NCBI GenBank assembly: GCA_013140755.1
Contig: JABFSF010000111.1
Span: forward strand, 1 to 42,506
DNA from: Methylotenera sp.
GTDB taxonomy: Bacteria; Pseudomonadota; Gammaproteobacteria; Burkholderiales; Methylophilaceae
Length of the DNA: 42,506 nt
Direction of reading: 5' to 3'
Of the stretch, positions 35,722-42,506 are shown piece after piece (position 1 is the stretch's first letter; each line of letters opens with the position of its first letter). Position numbers and translations under genes: made by a program. A model generated the notes under the pieces. The model ran no database searches. It was not told the DNA's origin and saw nothing but the letters and a program-made list of their open reading frames with translations.

Positions 35722-36242
35722 TAAAATTTCCACTCCGCATGTAAGGTAAATGCCAGCGTTTTTTGTGTTTCACCTTCTATCACACTTTGGTTCATGAGGG
35801 TCGCTTCTTGCAAGGAGTGTTGTTGTTTGAGTGTTTCTACATACGCCATCATTGCGGCAACATTATTGGCTTCTCCACTCAAGATGATGTCATTCTTTAT
35901 GGGGTTAGGTTGCACTGAAGTGAGTTTGATTTGTGGATGTTGCGTTTGCACTTGCTCTAACGTAGTGAGCAGTGCGTGCCAAGGGATATTCAATTGGCGT
36001 AAGGTGTTGGTTGCCATCGTTTGTGCTTTAATTTCATCCTCTGAAAAAGCGGGCTGCTTTGAAACTGCCAGATTAACATTGGGCTGGCTGGCTGCTAAGT
36101 CGTCAATTTTTTTTGTGATGTCATGATGTTTAAATAACAAGCTTACTAATATCAGCATCAAGCCAGCCACAATAAGCGCGGTAATTTTGCGCATATTGGC
36201 TTGTTTGTGCGATGAAAAATTTAGATTAAGTGATTTCATCAT
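35721..36242 (-). CDS. pilN: PilN/GspL-periplasmic-like assembly protein
   Basis: A 173-residue bitopic protein: short basic N-terminus, membrane helix near residues 18-36 (ITALIVAGLMLILVSLLF), then a periplasmic part with a PilN-like NDIILSGEANNVAAMMAYVETLKQ segment and final LAFTLHAEWKF strand. It overlaps the PilM stop by 4 bases (ATGA). Together with the separate PilM-like gene it replaces the single GspL protein of classic type II systems. Confidence 0.78.
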   Translation of the reverse strand: MMKSLNLNFSSHKQANMRKITALIVAGLMLILVSLLFKHHDITKKIDDLAASQPNVNLAVSKQPAFSEDEIKAQTMATNTLRQLNIPWHALLTTLEQVQTQHPQIKLTSVQPNPIKNDIILSGEANNVAAMMAYVETLKQQHSLQEATLMNQSVIEGETQKTLAFTLHAEWKF

Positions 36243-37018
36243 CCATTGCGTGATTCATTGATTAAAATAGAAGCACCATGGCGGTAAGTATTTTTAGCCA
36301 GCGACAGCACATTTAAACCTTGCAGTGGTTGGTGTGCAATCAATTCATCTGACCCAAAATAAGCTAAACGCCCAGTGGGATGACTTTTTAAATGCATGGC
36401 ACGGGCGAGCATATTGACGCACTCTTGCGCAGCTTGCCCCGCTGGCGGCGTTGCCACAGCAAAGTTTTGCCATTCCCCCGCTTCAAACATTGCTAATAAA
36501 AGATGATGTGGCTCAGCGATGAGCAAGCAATCGCAAGTGGTTATTTCAGCCTGATAACGGTTAAAAACAGTCATTAACGCAGGTTCAATACCGTGAATAT
36601 GCAAGTTAAATTGTGTCGCAATGCTTGCTAATTGCATGGTGAGTGCATGATCCATCGCGCAGGCTAGCGCAGGTTTGCCATATCCTTGCAGTGCTACTTG
36701 CACTTGCCAATCATCACACACCGCACCAAAAGCTTGCCTAAAGTGATGCTCACCTAAACCTTGCCAATCTTGTTGCGAGAAAACACCCTCTTGCCAAGGC
36801 AACACCGCTTGCCGCACAAAATAATGCGAAATCACAAAACGCACATGCTTGAGTGACAATTCAGGAAGCAATTCCACCAAGTTTTGTAACAATGCATCCC
36901 AACGTTGCGGTGTGGTATGGTGAGTGAGCATTTGCGCAGTGGCACTATTGGCATGACACAAAGCCAAACCTTCAGGCGCAATTAAAATGCTACTAGGCTT
37001 AGACCACGGAAGTAACAC
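36239..37018 (-). CDS. pilM: PilM-like cytoplasmic platform protein
   Basis: A 259-residue protein of actin/FtsA-like type by position and weak sequence features. It starts with GTG at 37018, supported by an almost ideal AGGAGGTGA ribosome binding site 4-5 bases before it. Segments such as HVRFVISHYFVRQAVLPW and LHIHGIEPALMTVFNRYQ are PilM-like; the typical nucleotide-binding motifs are poor, and the length is shorter than PilM (about 350). It overlaps gspE by 20 bases. Confidence 0.72.
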   Translation of the reverse strand: MLLPWSKPSSILIAPEGLALCHANSATAQMLTHHTTPQRWDALLQNLVELLPELSLKHVRFVISHYFVRQAVLPWQEGVFSQQDWQGLGEHHFRQAFGAVCDDWQVQVALQGYGKPALACAMDHALTMQLASIATQFNLHIHGIEPALMTVFNRYQAEITTCDCLLIAEPHHLLLAMFEAGEWQNFAVATPPAGQAAQECVNMLARAMHLKSHPTGRLAYFGSDELIAHQPLQGLNVLSLAKNTYRHGASILINESRNG

Positions 37019-38675
37019 GATTCACCTCCTGCACTGTGGTTTCGCCACGCCATGCTAAATCTAATGCCGCCTCACGTAGCGAATGTGTGCCATGCTGATG
37101 CGCGTATTCTTTAATTTGGCGAATTGATGCCCGCGCAGTAATCATTTCGCGCAATTCATCATCCAAACAAAGCATTTCAGCCACGGCGCGTCTGCCTTTG
37201 TAGCCTGTACCACGGCAAACCCCGCAACCTTTGCCTAACACTGGCTGCGCAGTAGGTGGTGGGGTAACCCCTGCCAAGGCAATCAGCTGATGATCAATCG
37301 GCACAGGTTCGGCGCATTGGGTGCAAACAGTGCGAATTAAACGTTGCGCCACAATGATATTAAGCGCAGAAACAAAGCTGTAAGGATCAACCCCCATGTT
37401 TAAAAAACGTCCAATCACATCAAACACATTATTCGCGTGTACTGTGGTAAACACCAAATGCCCCGTGAGCGCAGATTGCACCGCGATTTGCGCGGTTTCA
37501 TTATCCCGAATTTCACCCACCATGATTTTATCTGGGTCATGACGCAAAATCGAGCGCAAGCCCCGTGCGAAAGTGAGTCCTTTTTTCTCATTTACGGGAA
37601 TTTGCAACACGCCTGCTAATTGATATTCTACGGGGTCTTCAATGGTAATAATTTTATCTAAACCATGATTGATTTCACTAATTGCCGCATACAGTGTGGT
37701 GGTTTTTCCGCTCCCTGTAGGGCCTGTTACCAGCACCATACCATAAGGGTTAAGAAAATGGCGGCGCATGACTTGCATGACTTCTTCATCAAAACCTAAG
37801 TAATCTAAGCGTAGCCCTTTGACGTGGTCAGCCAAAGATTGCTTATCTAACACGCGAATGACGACATCTTCACCATGAATGCTCGGCATGACAGAAACGC
37901 GAAAATCCACATCGCGCCCACGATACACCGCCCTAAAACGCCCATCTTGCGGCACGCGTTGCTCAGTAATATCTAACTCTGCCATCACTTTAATACGTGA
38001 AATCACTTGGTCAGCCATTGCAATTTCACTCACCGCGCCTACTTGGCTCATCACGCCATCTAAGCGATATTTAATGGCTAAGCCGTTAGGAAGGGTTTCT
38101 AAATGAATATCACTGGCATCGGCTTTTAGCGCATCATAAAGCGTTGAGCGCACCAATTTAACAACAGGGCTGGCATCGCCCTCAATAGAGTGAAGCGAAA
38201 GCTCTTCAATTTGGCTTGCATCATCGCCGCGTTGCCCTGTTAAACCAATGGCAGAATCTACGGCACGCATGGTTTCTTCTTGCCTTGCGAGGTAGGCGGC
38301 AATGTCAGTGCGGTGCGCTAATCGCGTATGAAAAGCCTGTGCAAGTTTAACCATTGCCCATGCGCCTATTTGCGCATCAAAAACATCAGCAAATACAAAT
38401 AGCAAACCTTGTGTTGGGTGCTGTAATGCCACGCACTCACGTTGTAGTGCTTCAGAAAAATGAATGCCCGCAAAAAATGCCTCGCATTGCAACATTTCAT
38501 CTAAGCTAATGGGTTGATATGCATAAGCCTGTGCAAGGTTTAAGGTCAACTCGGTTGCAGATAAACCGCTGTGTTCTTCAATATACGTGATGGGGCGTTG
38601 CCCTTGTGTAAGCGCATCCGCACGTAGCTGGGCAATTTTTTGTAAAAACGTTTGAATGTGTGCTGTCGTATTCAT
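36999..38675 (-). CDS. gspE: Type II secretion/pilus assembly ATPase (GspE/PulE)
   Basis: Hexameric cytoplasmic ATPase powering pseudopilus assembly, 558 residues. N-terminal MshEN-like region; then Walker A GPTGSGKTT (residues 318-326), aspartate box, Walker B MVGEIRDNETAQ and a His box LTGHLVFTTVHANN. A C-terminal zinc-type motif CTQC...CGVC follows, as in GspE and PilB. It follows gspF by 8 bases in the same operon. Confidence 0.96.
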   Translation of the reverse strand: MNTTAHIQTFLQKIAQLRADALTQGQRPITYIEEHSGLSATELTLNLAQAYAYQPISLDEMLQCEAFFAGIHFSEALQRECVALQHPTQGLLFVFADVFDAQIGAWAMVKLAQAFHTRLAHRTDIAAYLARQEETMRAVDSAIGLTGQRGDDASQIEELSLHSIEGDASPVVKLVRSTLYDALKADASDIHLETLPNGLAIKYRLDGVMSQVGAVSEIAMADQVISRIKVMAELDITEQRVPQDGRFRAVYRGRDVDFRVSVMPSIHGEDVVIRVLDKQSLADHVKGLRLDYLGFDEEVMQVMRRHFLNPYGMVLVTGPTGSGKTTTLYAAISEINHGLDKIITIEDPVEYQLAGVLQIPVNEKKGLTFARGLRSILRHDPDKIMVGEIRDNETAQIAVQSALTGHLVFTTVHANNVFDVIGRFLNMGVDPYSFVSALNIIVAQRLIRTVCTQCAEPVPIDHQLIALAGVTPPPTAQPVLGKGCGVCRGTGYKGRRAVAEMLCLDDELREMITARASIRQIKEYAHQHGTHSLREAALDLAWRGETTVQEVNRVTSVV

Positions 38676-38683
38676 GTCGGTTT

Positions 38684-39871
38684 TTATTGAATTCCGCTTG
38701 CTAGCTCAAAAATTGGCAAATACATCAATAATACAATAATGCCTATCACCAAACCAATGCCTATCATCAGCACAGGCTCAACCAACTTAGTAAAAGCATC
38801 CACCCATCTTAACATTTCTTCTTCATGGTAGCTGGCAGCGTGTTCCATCATGGCATCTAGCTGACCTGATTTTTCACCCGCGCGAAATAATTGCAAAGCC
38901 ACAGGCGTAGTCAATCCAAATTGCAACATGGCTTCAGAAAAAGACACTCCCTCACTAATACGCTTTTGTGCCATTTGAATCGGGTGTTGCAGCGTTTGAC
39001 CAAGCAAATCATTTACCATACTCAGCGCGCTCACCAAAGGAATACCACTACGCAATAACATCGCAAAAGTGCGATACAAACGGCTAAGATGATACACGCG
39101 CAAACGATTACCCAAATGTGGCAAGTGCAACACCCATGCGCCAATTTTTGCGCGTACACTGGGCTGCGCTAACAAACCAATCACGCCCACCACAGTCACC
39201 ACCAATACTCCCAATATCAATGCGCCATGATGCTCAACCAATTGCCCAAGCTTTAATAAAGTTTCAGACGCAAGCGATAAATTATTCGTACGCGATTCAT
39301 AAATTTTGCTAAACCTAGGTACCACATAACCCAATAAAAACACCAACACTAAAGCCCCGAAAAACAACACCAGCGTAGGATAAATAGAAGCACTGATTAA
39401 ACGTTTGCGTAAAATATCCACCTGCTCTAAATAAAGCGAATAACGCGCTAAGCCTTCGGGTAAATTACCTGTGGTTTCACACGCTTTTACGCTAGCTACA
39501 AATAAATGCGGAAAATGCGCAGGCATGGTAGCAAGGGCATCAGAGAGCATTTTTCCTTCATTCACCAAACCTCCTAAGCGTAGTAGCACATCGCGTGTTT
39601 CGGCTTTGTTTTCTTTGTGCGCCAAGGTAGCAAGCACCTCAGGTAAAGGCAAACCTGCTTGTAATAAAATACGCAACTCTTGGCAAAACAATAACAGTGG
39701 AAACTGTGCCGCACGCGGCTGAAGGCTCAAGCGAGCGAGCGGCTCAACACGCAATACCGTAAACCCCTGTTGCTCGGCCAACTGGCGTGCGTGCGCAAGG
39801 GTACCCGCCTCAATCTGCATGGAGATTGGCGCACTGGCTTGGAGTTTTAAAACGCGCAGTTGAAATTGCAT
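38684..39871 (-). CDS. gspF: Type II secretion inner-membrane platform protein (GspF)
   Basis: Inner-membrane platform protein that couples the ATPase to pseudopilin extraction. It has 395 residues with the two tandem GspF domains: first near residues 55-180 (FCQELRILLQAGLPLPEVLATLA), second near 265-385 (LLRSGIPLVSALSMVNDLL). Hydrophobic segments lie near 160-185, 215-235 and 365-385 (VLMIGIGLVIGIIVLLMYLPIF). Located 29 bases after gspG. Identification is secure. Confidence 0.96.
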   Translation of the reverse strand: MQFQLRVLKLQASAPISMQIEAGTLAHARQLAEQQGFTVLRVEPLARLSLQPRAAQFPLLLFCQELRILLQAGLPLPEVLATLAHKENKAETRDVLLRLGGLVNEGKMLSDALATMPAHFPHLFVASVKACETTGNLPEGLARYSLYLEQVDILRKRLISASIYPTLVLFFGALVLVFLLGYVVPRFSKIYESRTNNLSLASETLLKLGQLVEHHGALILGVLVVTVVGVIGLLAQPSVRAKIGAWVLHLPHLGNRLRVYHLSRLYRTFAMLLRSGIPLVSALSMVNDLLGQTLQHPIQMAQKRISEGVSFSEAMLQFGLTTPVALQLFRAGEKSGQLDAMMEHAASYHEEEMLRWVDAFTKLVEPVLMIGIGLVIGIIVLLMYLPIFELASGIQ

Positions 39872-39900
39872 GTGAAATTAAAATAAATAAGCGTGAACGG

Positions 39901-40332
39901 CTAATGATTACTTAAATCGGCATCATCCTCTTTGCCACCCACTTTGCCATCTTTACCCAATGAAATTAAATCGTAATCGCCTGCCTCTCCTGGCATACGG
40001 TATTGATAAGGCGTGTTCCAAGGGTCAGGCGGAATCGCTTTTTCAAGATACGGCCCTTGCCATTTAGCCTCGCCACTGGGTGCGACTAACAAAGCCTGCA
40101 AGCCAACTTCTTGAGATGGATAATGCCCCGTATCTAATCGGTACATGTCTAAAGCTTTGCTAATGGCGGAAATTTGCGCTTTAGCGGCTTTAACCTCTGA
40201 TTTACCTAATTGGGAAAAATAACGCGGCGCGACAATACTCACCAACAAACCAATAATGACCACTACGACCAACAGCTCTAGCAACGTAAAGCCAGATGAA
40301 TAAGGACGATTTAAACAGCGGCGAGGTTGCAT
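39901..40332 (-). CDS. gspG: Major pseudopilin GspG
   Basis: Main subunit of the pseudopilus, 143 residues from ATG 40332 (GGAG seven bases upstream; an upstream frame extension is not needed). Leader cut at SSG|FTLLELLVVVVIIGLLVSIVAPRY with Glu+5. Globular domain shows DTGHYPSQEVGLQAL, a WQGPYL...PPDPWNTPYQY block and the C-terminal calcium-loop segment SLGKDGKVGGKEDDADLSN. First gene of the secretion operon. Confidence 0.96.
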   Translation of the reverse strand: MQPRRCLNRPYSSGFTLLELLVVVVIIGLLVSIVAPRYFSQLGKSEVKAAKAQISAISKALDMYRLDTGHYPSQEVGLQALLVAPSGEAKWQGPYLEKAIPPDPWNTPYQYRMPGEAGDYDLISLGKDGKVGGKEDDADLSNH

Positions 40333-40373
40333 CGCAAAACTCCAAAACAAATAAATAGTGCCTATTATGGCAG

Positions 40374-40400
40374 AAAAAACCCCCGCCTAGGCGAGGGTTA
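40374..40400 (-). terminator. Terminator between the GlcG-like gene and gspG
   Basis: A GC-rich stem of 10 base pairs with one mismatch and a T run on the minus strand, just past the stop of the GlcG-like gene. It separates that gene from the secretion operon. Confidence 0.75.
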
Positions 40401-40435
40401 AGTGACAACTCAAACTAGGTGAGACAAAGTTTAAA

Positions 40436-41278
40436 TTATGCTCCTGGTGGAGCTGGTAATGGACGAATACCGAAGTCAGCTGCATTTGCTGGCAGTGGGA
40501 AAGTCGTTCCTGGATCATAAGGTGTTGGATCCGTCTCGGGATTACATGCTGGTTGCTCACCCAAAGCTGTTGGAAGTGCTGGACCTGGAATCAATTTTAA
40601 ACCATCATCATTCGGTTGAAAGTTTTTTGCTAAAGCAATACGCATACGGTAAGCTACGGCGTGGTCACGGCATGAAGTGTCACCAGAAGCACCAATCGCA
40701 CCAATTTTAATTGCGCCTGATTTGTAAAGCGCAACACCGCCACCGAATACATTCACACCACCTGGGCGTTGGCCTTTAAGCGGGTCTGCATTGGTGCCAA
40801 TAATGTTGGTAAATGCCAAGCCTGATGTGCCAGCACCATAAGCGGCTGCAGGGTTTACAGGGTTGCTATGTTGCAAGCCAAATAAGCTACCACCTTCATA
40901 GGTTAAAGCAGTAATAAAGCCAGTTGAAAGTGCCAACCCATTGATGCTAAATGCATTAGCGGTATTTGCTTTTTGTGCAGAAATCACACGGCTACCCAAC
41001 CATGCGCTGGTGCTTACTTTTTTACCTGGACCTACGATAGGCACTGTGCTTGAACCATCTGTTGCATACACGTGGCATACAGCACCTACTTCATCCACCA
41101 TGGTAAGCCACATGGGCAAACCAAAACCAAAATCACCTGTTTCAACCACTGCGGTTCTCGCAGCAGTTTCAAACGCAGTACGTGTTACATCAGTACAAGC
41201 AGCTGATGCTGAAGTTGATGCTACAACAGACATTGCTGCCACTGCTGCCATCATACTTAATTTAAATGTGTTACGCAT
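40436..41278 (-). CDS. Secreted GlcG/HbpS-family (DUF336) protein
   Basis: A 280-residue exported protein. ATG 41278 has an AAGGGG ribosome binding site; the 10 residues upstream in frame are not signal-peptide-like. Signal peptide to about residue 26 (SASA|A). The body shows the DUF336 pattern: LGSRVISAQKANTANAFS, FGGGVALYKSGAIKIGAIGASGD and DHAVAYRMR. HbpS-type members bind haem and some are secreted; haem binding here is inferred only. C-terminal tail is proline-rich. Two cysteine pairs may form disulphides in the periplasm. It lies directly upstream of gspG and may be exported by that system. Confidence 0.85.
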   Translation of the reverse strand: MRNTFKLSMMAAVAAMSVVASTSASAACTDVTRTAFETAARTAVVETGDFGFGLPMWLTMVDEVGAVCHVYATDGSSTVPIVGPGKKVSTSAWLGSRVISAQKANTANAFSINGLALSTGFITALTYEGGSLFGLQHSNPVNPAAAYGAGTSGLAFTNIIGTNADPLKGQRPGGVNVFGGGVALYKSGAIKIGAIGASGDTSCRDHAVAYRMRIALAKNFQPNDDGLKLIPGPALPTALGEQPACNPETDPTPYDPGTTFPLPANAADFGIRPLPAPPGA

Positions 41279-41476
41279 AATAACCCCTTGAATATCAATA
41301 AAAGACAAAGAAACTTACTGAAATAATTCCAGTAAGACGCCAATAACTCTAGCATAAAATTATGAAAAAATCACTATTCTCTATTTGTGTTAAATCAAAT
41401 AATTTAAATTATGATGGTGATGATGTTTAGACGGTTGTAACCATGCAAAAATTGTACGTTGAGGATGGCGAACAAA

Positions 41477-41540
41477 GAAAAAATGGCGTATGCAAAAAAG
41501 CCCCACGCGTGTGAGGCTTTTTTGCATACGCCATTTTTTC
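41477..41540. terminator. Long bidirectional hairpin between the GlcG-like gene and tRNA-Leu
   Basis: Arms of 30 bases (41477-41506 and 41511-41540) with a single mismatch and a 4-base GCGT loop. The inner part (AAAAAAGCC...GGCTTTTTT) is a normal terminator in both directions; the outer 14 bases extend the stem well beyond that. It lies 36 bases past the tRNA 3' end. Confidence 0.85.
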
Positions 41541-41576
41541 GGCAGGTTTTTTGAAAAACTTAGACGTATTTAAATA

Positions 41577-41661
41577 TGGTGCCCAGGGCCGGAATCGAAC
41601 CGGCACGCATTGCTGCGCGGGATTTTGAGTCCCGTGCGTCTACCAATTCCGCCACCTGGGC
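41577..41661 (-). tRNA. tRNA-Leu (anticodon CAA)
   Basis: An 85-base cloverleaf on the minus strand with acceptor GCCCAGG pairing CCTGGGC, the class II long variable arm, T loop GGTTCGAATCC, and an encoded 3' CCA. The anticodon loop CTCAAAA gives CAA, reading UUG. Confidence 0.96.
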
Positions 41662-41682
41662 TTTTTGGATTACACATTACTG

Positions 41683-41688
41683 TATAAT
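41683..41688 (+). promoter_or_regulatory. Possible -10 element of queA
   Basis: A consensus TATAAT lies 35 bases before the queA start in the gap between the divergent tRNA-Leu and queA genes. No good -35 box is spaced correctly, so this is tentative. Confidence 0.4.
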
Positions 41689-41722
41689 TGCTAAGCAGTT
41701 ATTATAGCAAGCTATGAGCCGT

Positions 41723-42506
41723 ATGAAAACCCAAGATTTCGATTTTTATCTACCAACACACTTGATTGCACAACACCCCACCACTGAACGCACCGCTAGC
41801 CGCATGTGTCATGTCAATGGTAACCATATTACCGATACAACATTTGCGCATTTGCCTGCTTTTTTAAATCAAGGAGATTTGCTTGTTTTTAACGATACTC
41901 GAGTAATTAAAGCGCGCTTGTTTGGACATAAGCACTCAGGCGGTGCGGTTGAGGTGCTGGTAGAGCGCGTAATCAACGCGCATCTAGTTTATGCACACGT
42001 GCGGGCATCGCGTGCGCCCAAAGTAGGCAGTTTAATACGTTTATCAGATGCATTTGATGCCCAAGTCACCGCGCGTCATGATGATTTATTTGAACTACAG
42101 TTTTTAGATGACGCCTCAGTATTCACTTTGCTAGATCAATACGGCGCACTGCCATTACCGCCTTATATTACCCACGCTGCTGATGCGCAGGATGAAGAGC
42201 GGTATCAAACCGTATTTAGTAAGCATTTAGGTGCAATAGCTGCCCCCACGGCAGGTTTGCATTTTAATGAGTCCATGCTAGAGCGTATTCAGAAAAAAGG
42301 TGTGAATATCGCTTATGTGACGTTACACGTGGGCGCGGGGACTTTTCAGCCTGTGCGGGTTGAAAACATTGCGGCGCATAAAATGCACAGTGAGCTTTAT
42401 CATATTTCACAAGAGACAATTGATAAAATTGTGGCGACCAAAAACAATGGGGGCAAAGTGATGGCAATAGGCACTACAGCCCTACGTGCCTTAGAAAGTG
42501 CCGCGC
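41723..42506 (+). CDS. queA: tRNA preQ1(34) S-adenosylmethionine ribosyltransferase-isomerase, 3' end outside window
   Basis: Converts preQ1 at tRNA position 34 to epoxyqueuosine using the ribosyl group of S-adenosylmethionine. The visible 261 residues begin [19 protein letters not shown] and include [20 protein letters not shown], the RYQTVF...[12 protein letters not shown] block and [15 protein letters not shown], all diagnostic of QueA. ATG 41723 gives the usual N-terminus; an ATG at 41714 adds three residues. The frame is open to the window end, so the gene is truncated only by the boundary. Confidence 0.95.
   Translation, partial: MKTQDFDFYLPTHLIAQHPTTERTASRMCHVNGNHITDTTFAHLPAFLNQGDLLVFNDTRVIKARLFGHKHSGGAVEVLVERVINAHLVYAHVRASRAPKVGSLIRLSDAFDAQVTARHDDLFELQFLDDASVFTLLDQYGALPLPPYITHAADAQDEERYQTVFSKHLGAIAAPTAGLHFNESMLERIQKKGVNIAYVTLHVGAGTFQPVRVENIAAHKMHSELYHISQETIDKIVATKNNGGKVMAIGTTALRALESAA

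Overview
The window looks like chromosome from a low-GC (by eye roughly 40-45%) methylotrophic betaproteobacterium, most likely a Methylophilaceae member (Methylotenera/Methylophilus-like). The main evidence is a lanthanide-type methanol dehydrogenase (XoxF) with XoxJ and two XoxG-like cytochromes, among typical betaproteobacterial housekeeping genes. The genus assignment is inference.

Layout. 1-1962: end of a restriction-modification locus, with a 5'-truncated N6-adenine methyltransferase and a PD-(D/E)xK nuclease candidate. 1996-6081: plus-strand cluster purD, tsaC, hemF and an M18 aminopeptidase. 6103-11867 (minus): methanol oxidation block xoxF, xoxJ, xoxG, a lipoprotein copy of xoxG, and type II NADH dehydrogenase. 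Three of these genes are followed by their own strong hairpin terminators. 12152-16003 (plus): proline iminopeptidase, a YihY membrane protein fused to a degenerate cyclic-nucleotide-binding domain, and a TPR protein fused to a 2OG-Fe(II) oxygenase domain. 16033-17049: pyrD. 17050-17742: non-coding DNA packed with inverted repeats, next to an orphan gene (17743-18669). 18793-20925: molybdopterin oxidoreductase. 21062-22759: RoxA-type ribosomal oxygenase and a small partner gene. 22992-24311: Ala/Pro-rich lipoprotein, rpmG, rpmB and dut. 24433-26721: TonB-dependent receptor closely resembling E. coli YncD/PqqU, a PQQ importer. 26835-29617: cupin-like protein, coaBC, a MITE-like inverted-repeat element and radC.

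29675-40332 (minus) is the most striking accessory block. It is a compact type II secretion/type IV pilus hybrid: GspG, GspF, GspE, PilM-, PilN- and PilO-like proteins, a GspC/PilP-like protein, a lipoprotein secretin with a TPR-like N-terminus, and three minor pseudopilin-like proteins. It is flanked by two exported proteins that are candidate substrates: a GlcG/HbpS-fold protein upstream and an unfamiliar 513-residue secreted protein downstream. The window closes with an unusually long perfect-stem hairpin, tRNA-Leu(CAA) and a 3'-truncated queA.

How the genes connect. XoxF oxidises methanol in the periplasm with PQQ and a lanthanide, and XoxG passes the electrons on. The lipid-anchored XoxG copy suggests a second, membrane-tethered electron acceptor. 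The PqqU-like receptor could supply or recapture the PQQ cofactor. No transposase, integrase, CRISPR array or rRNA was seen.
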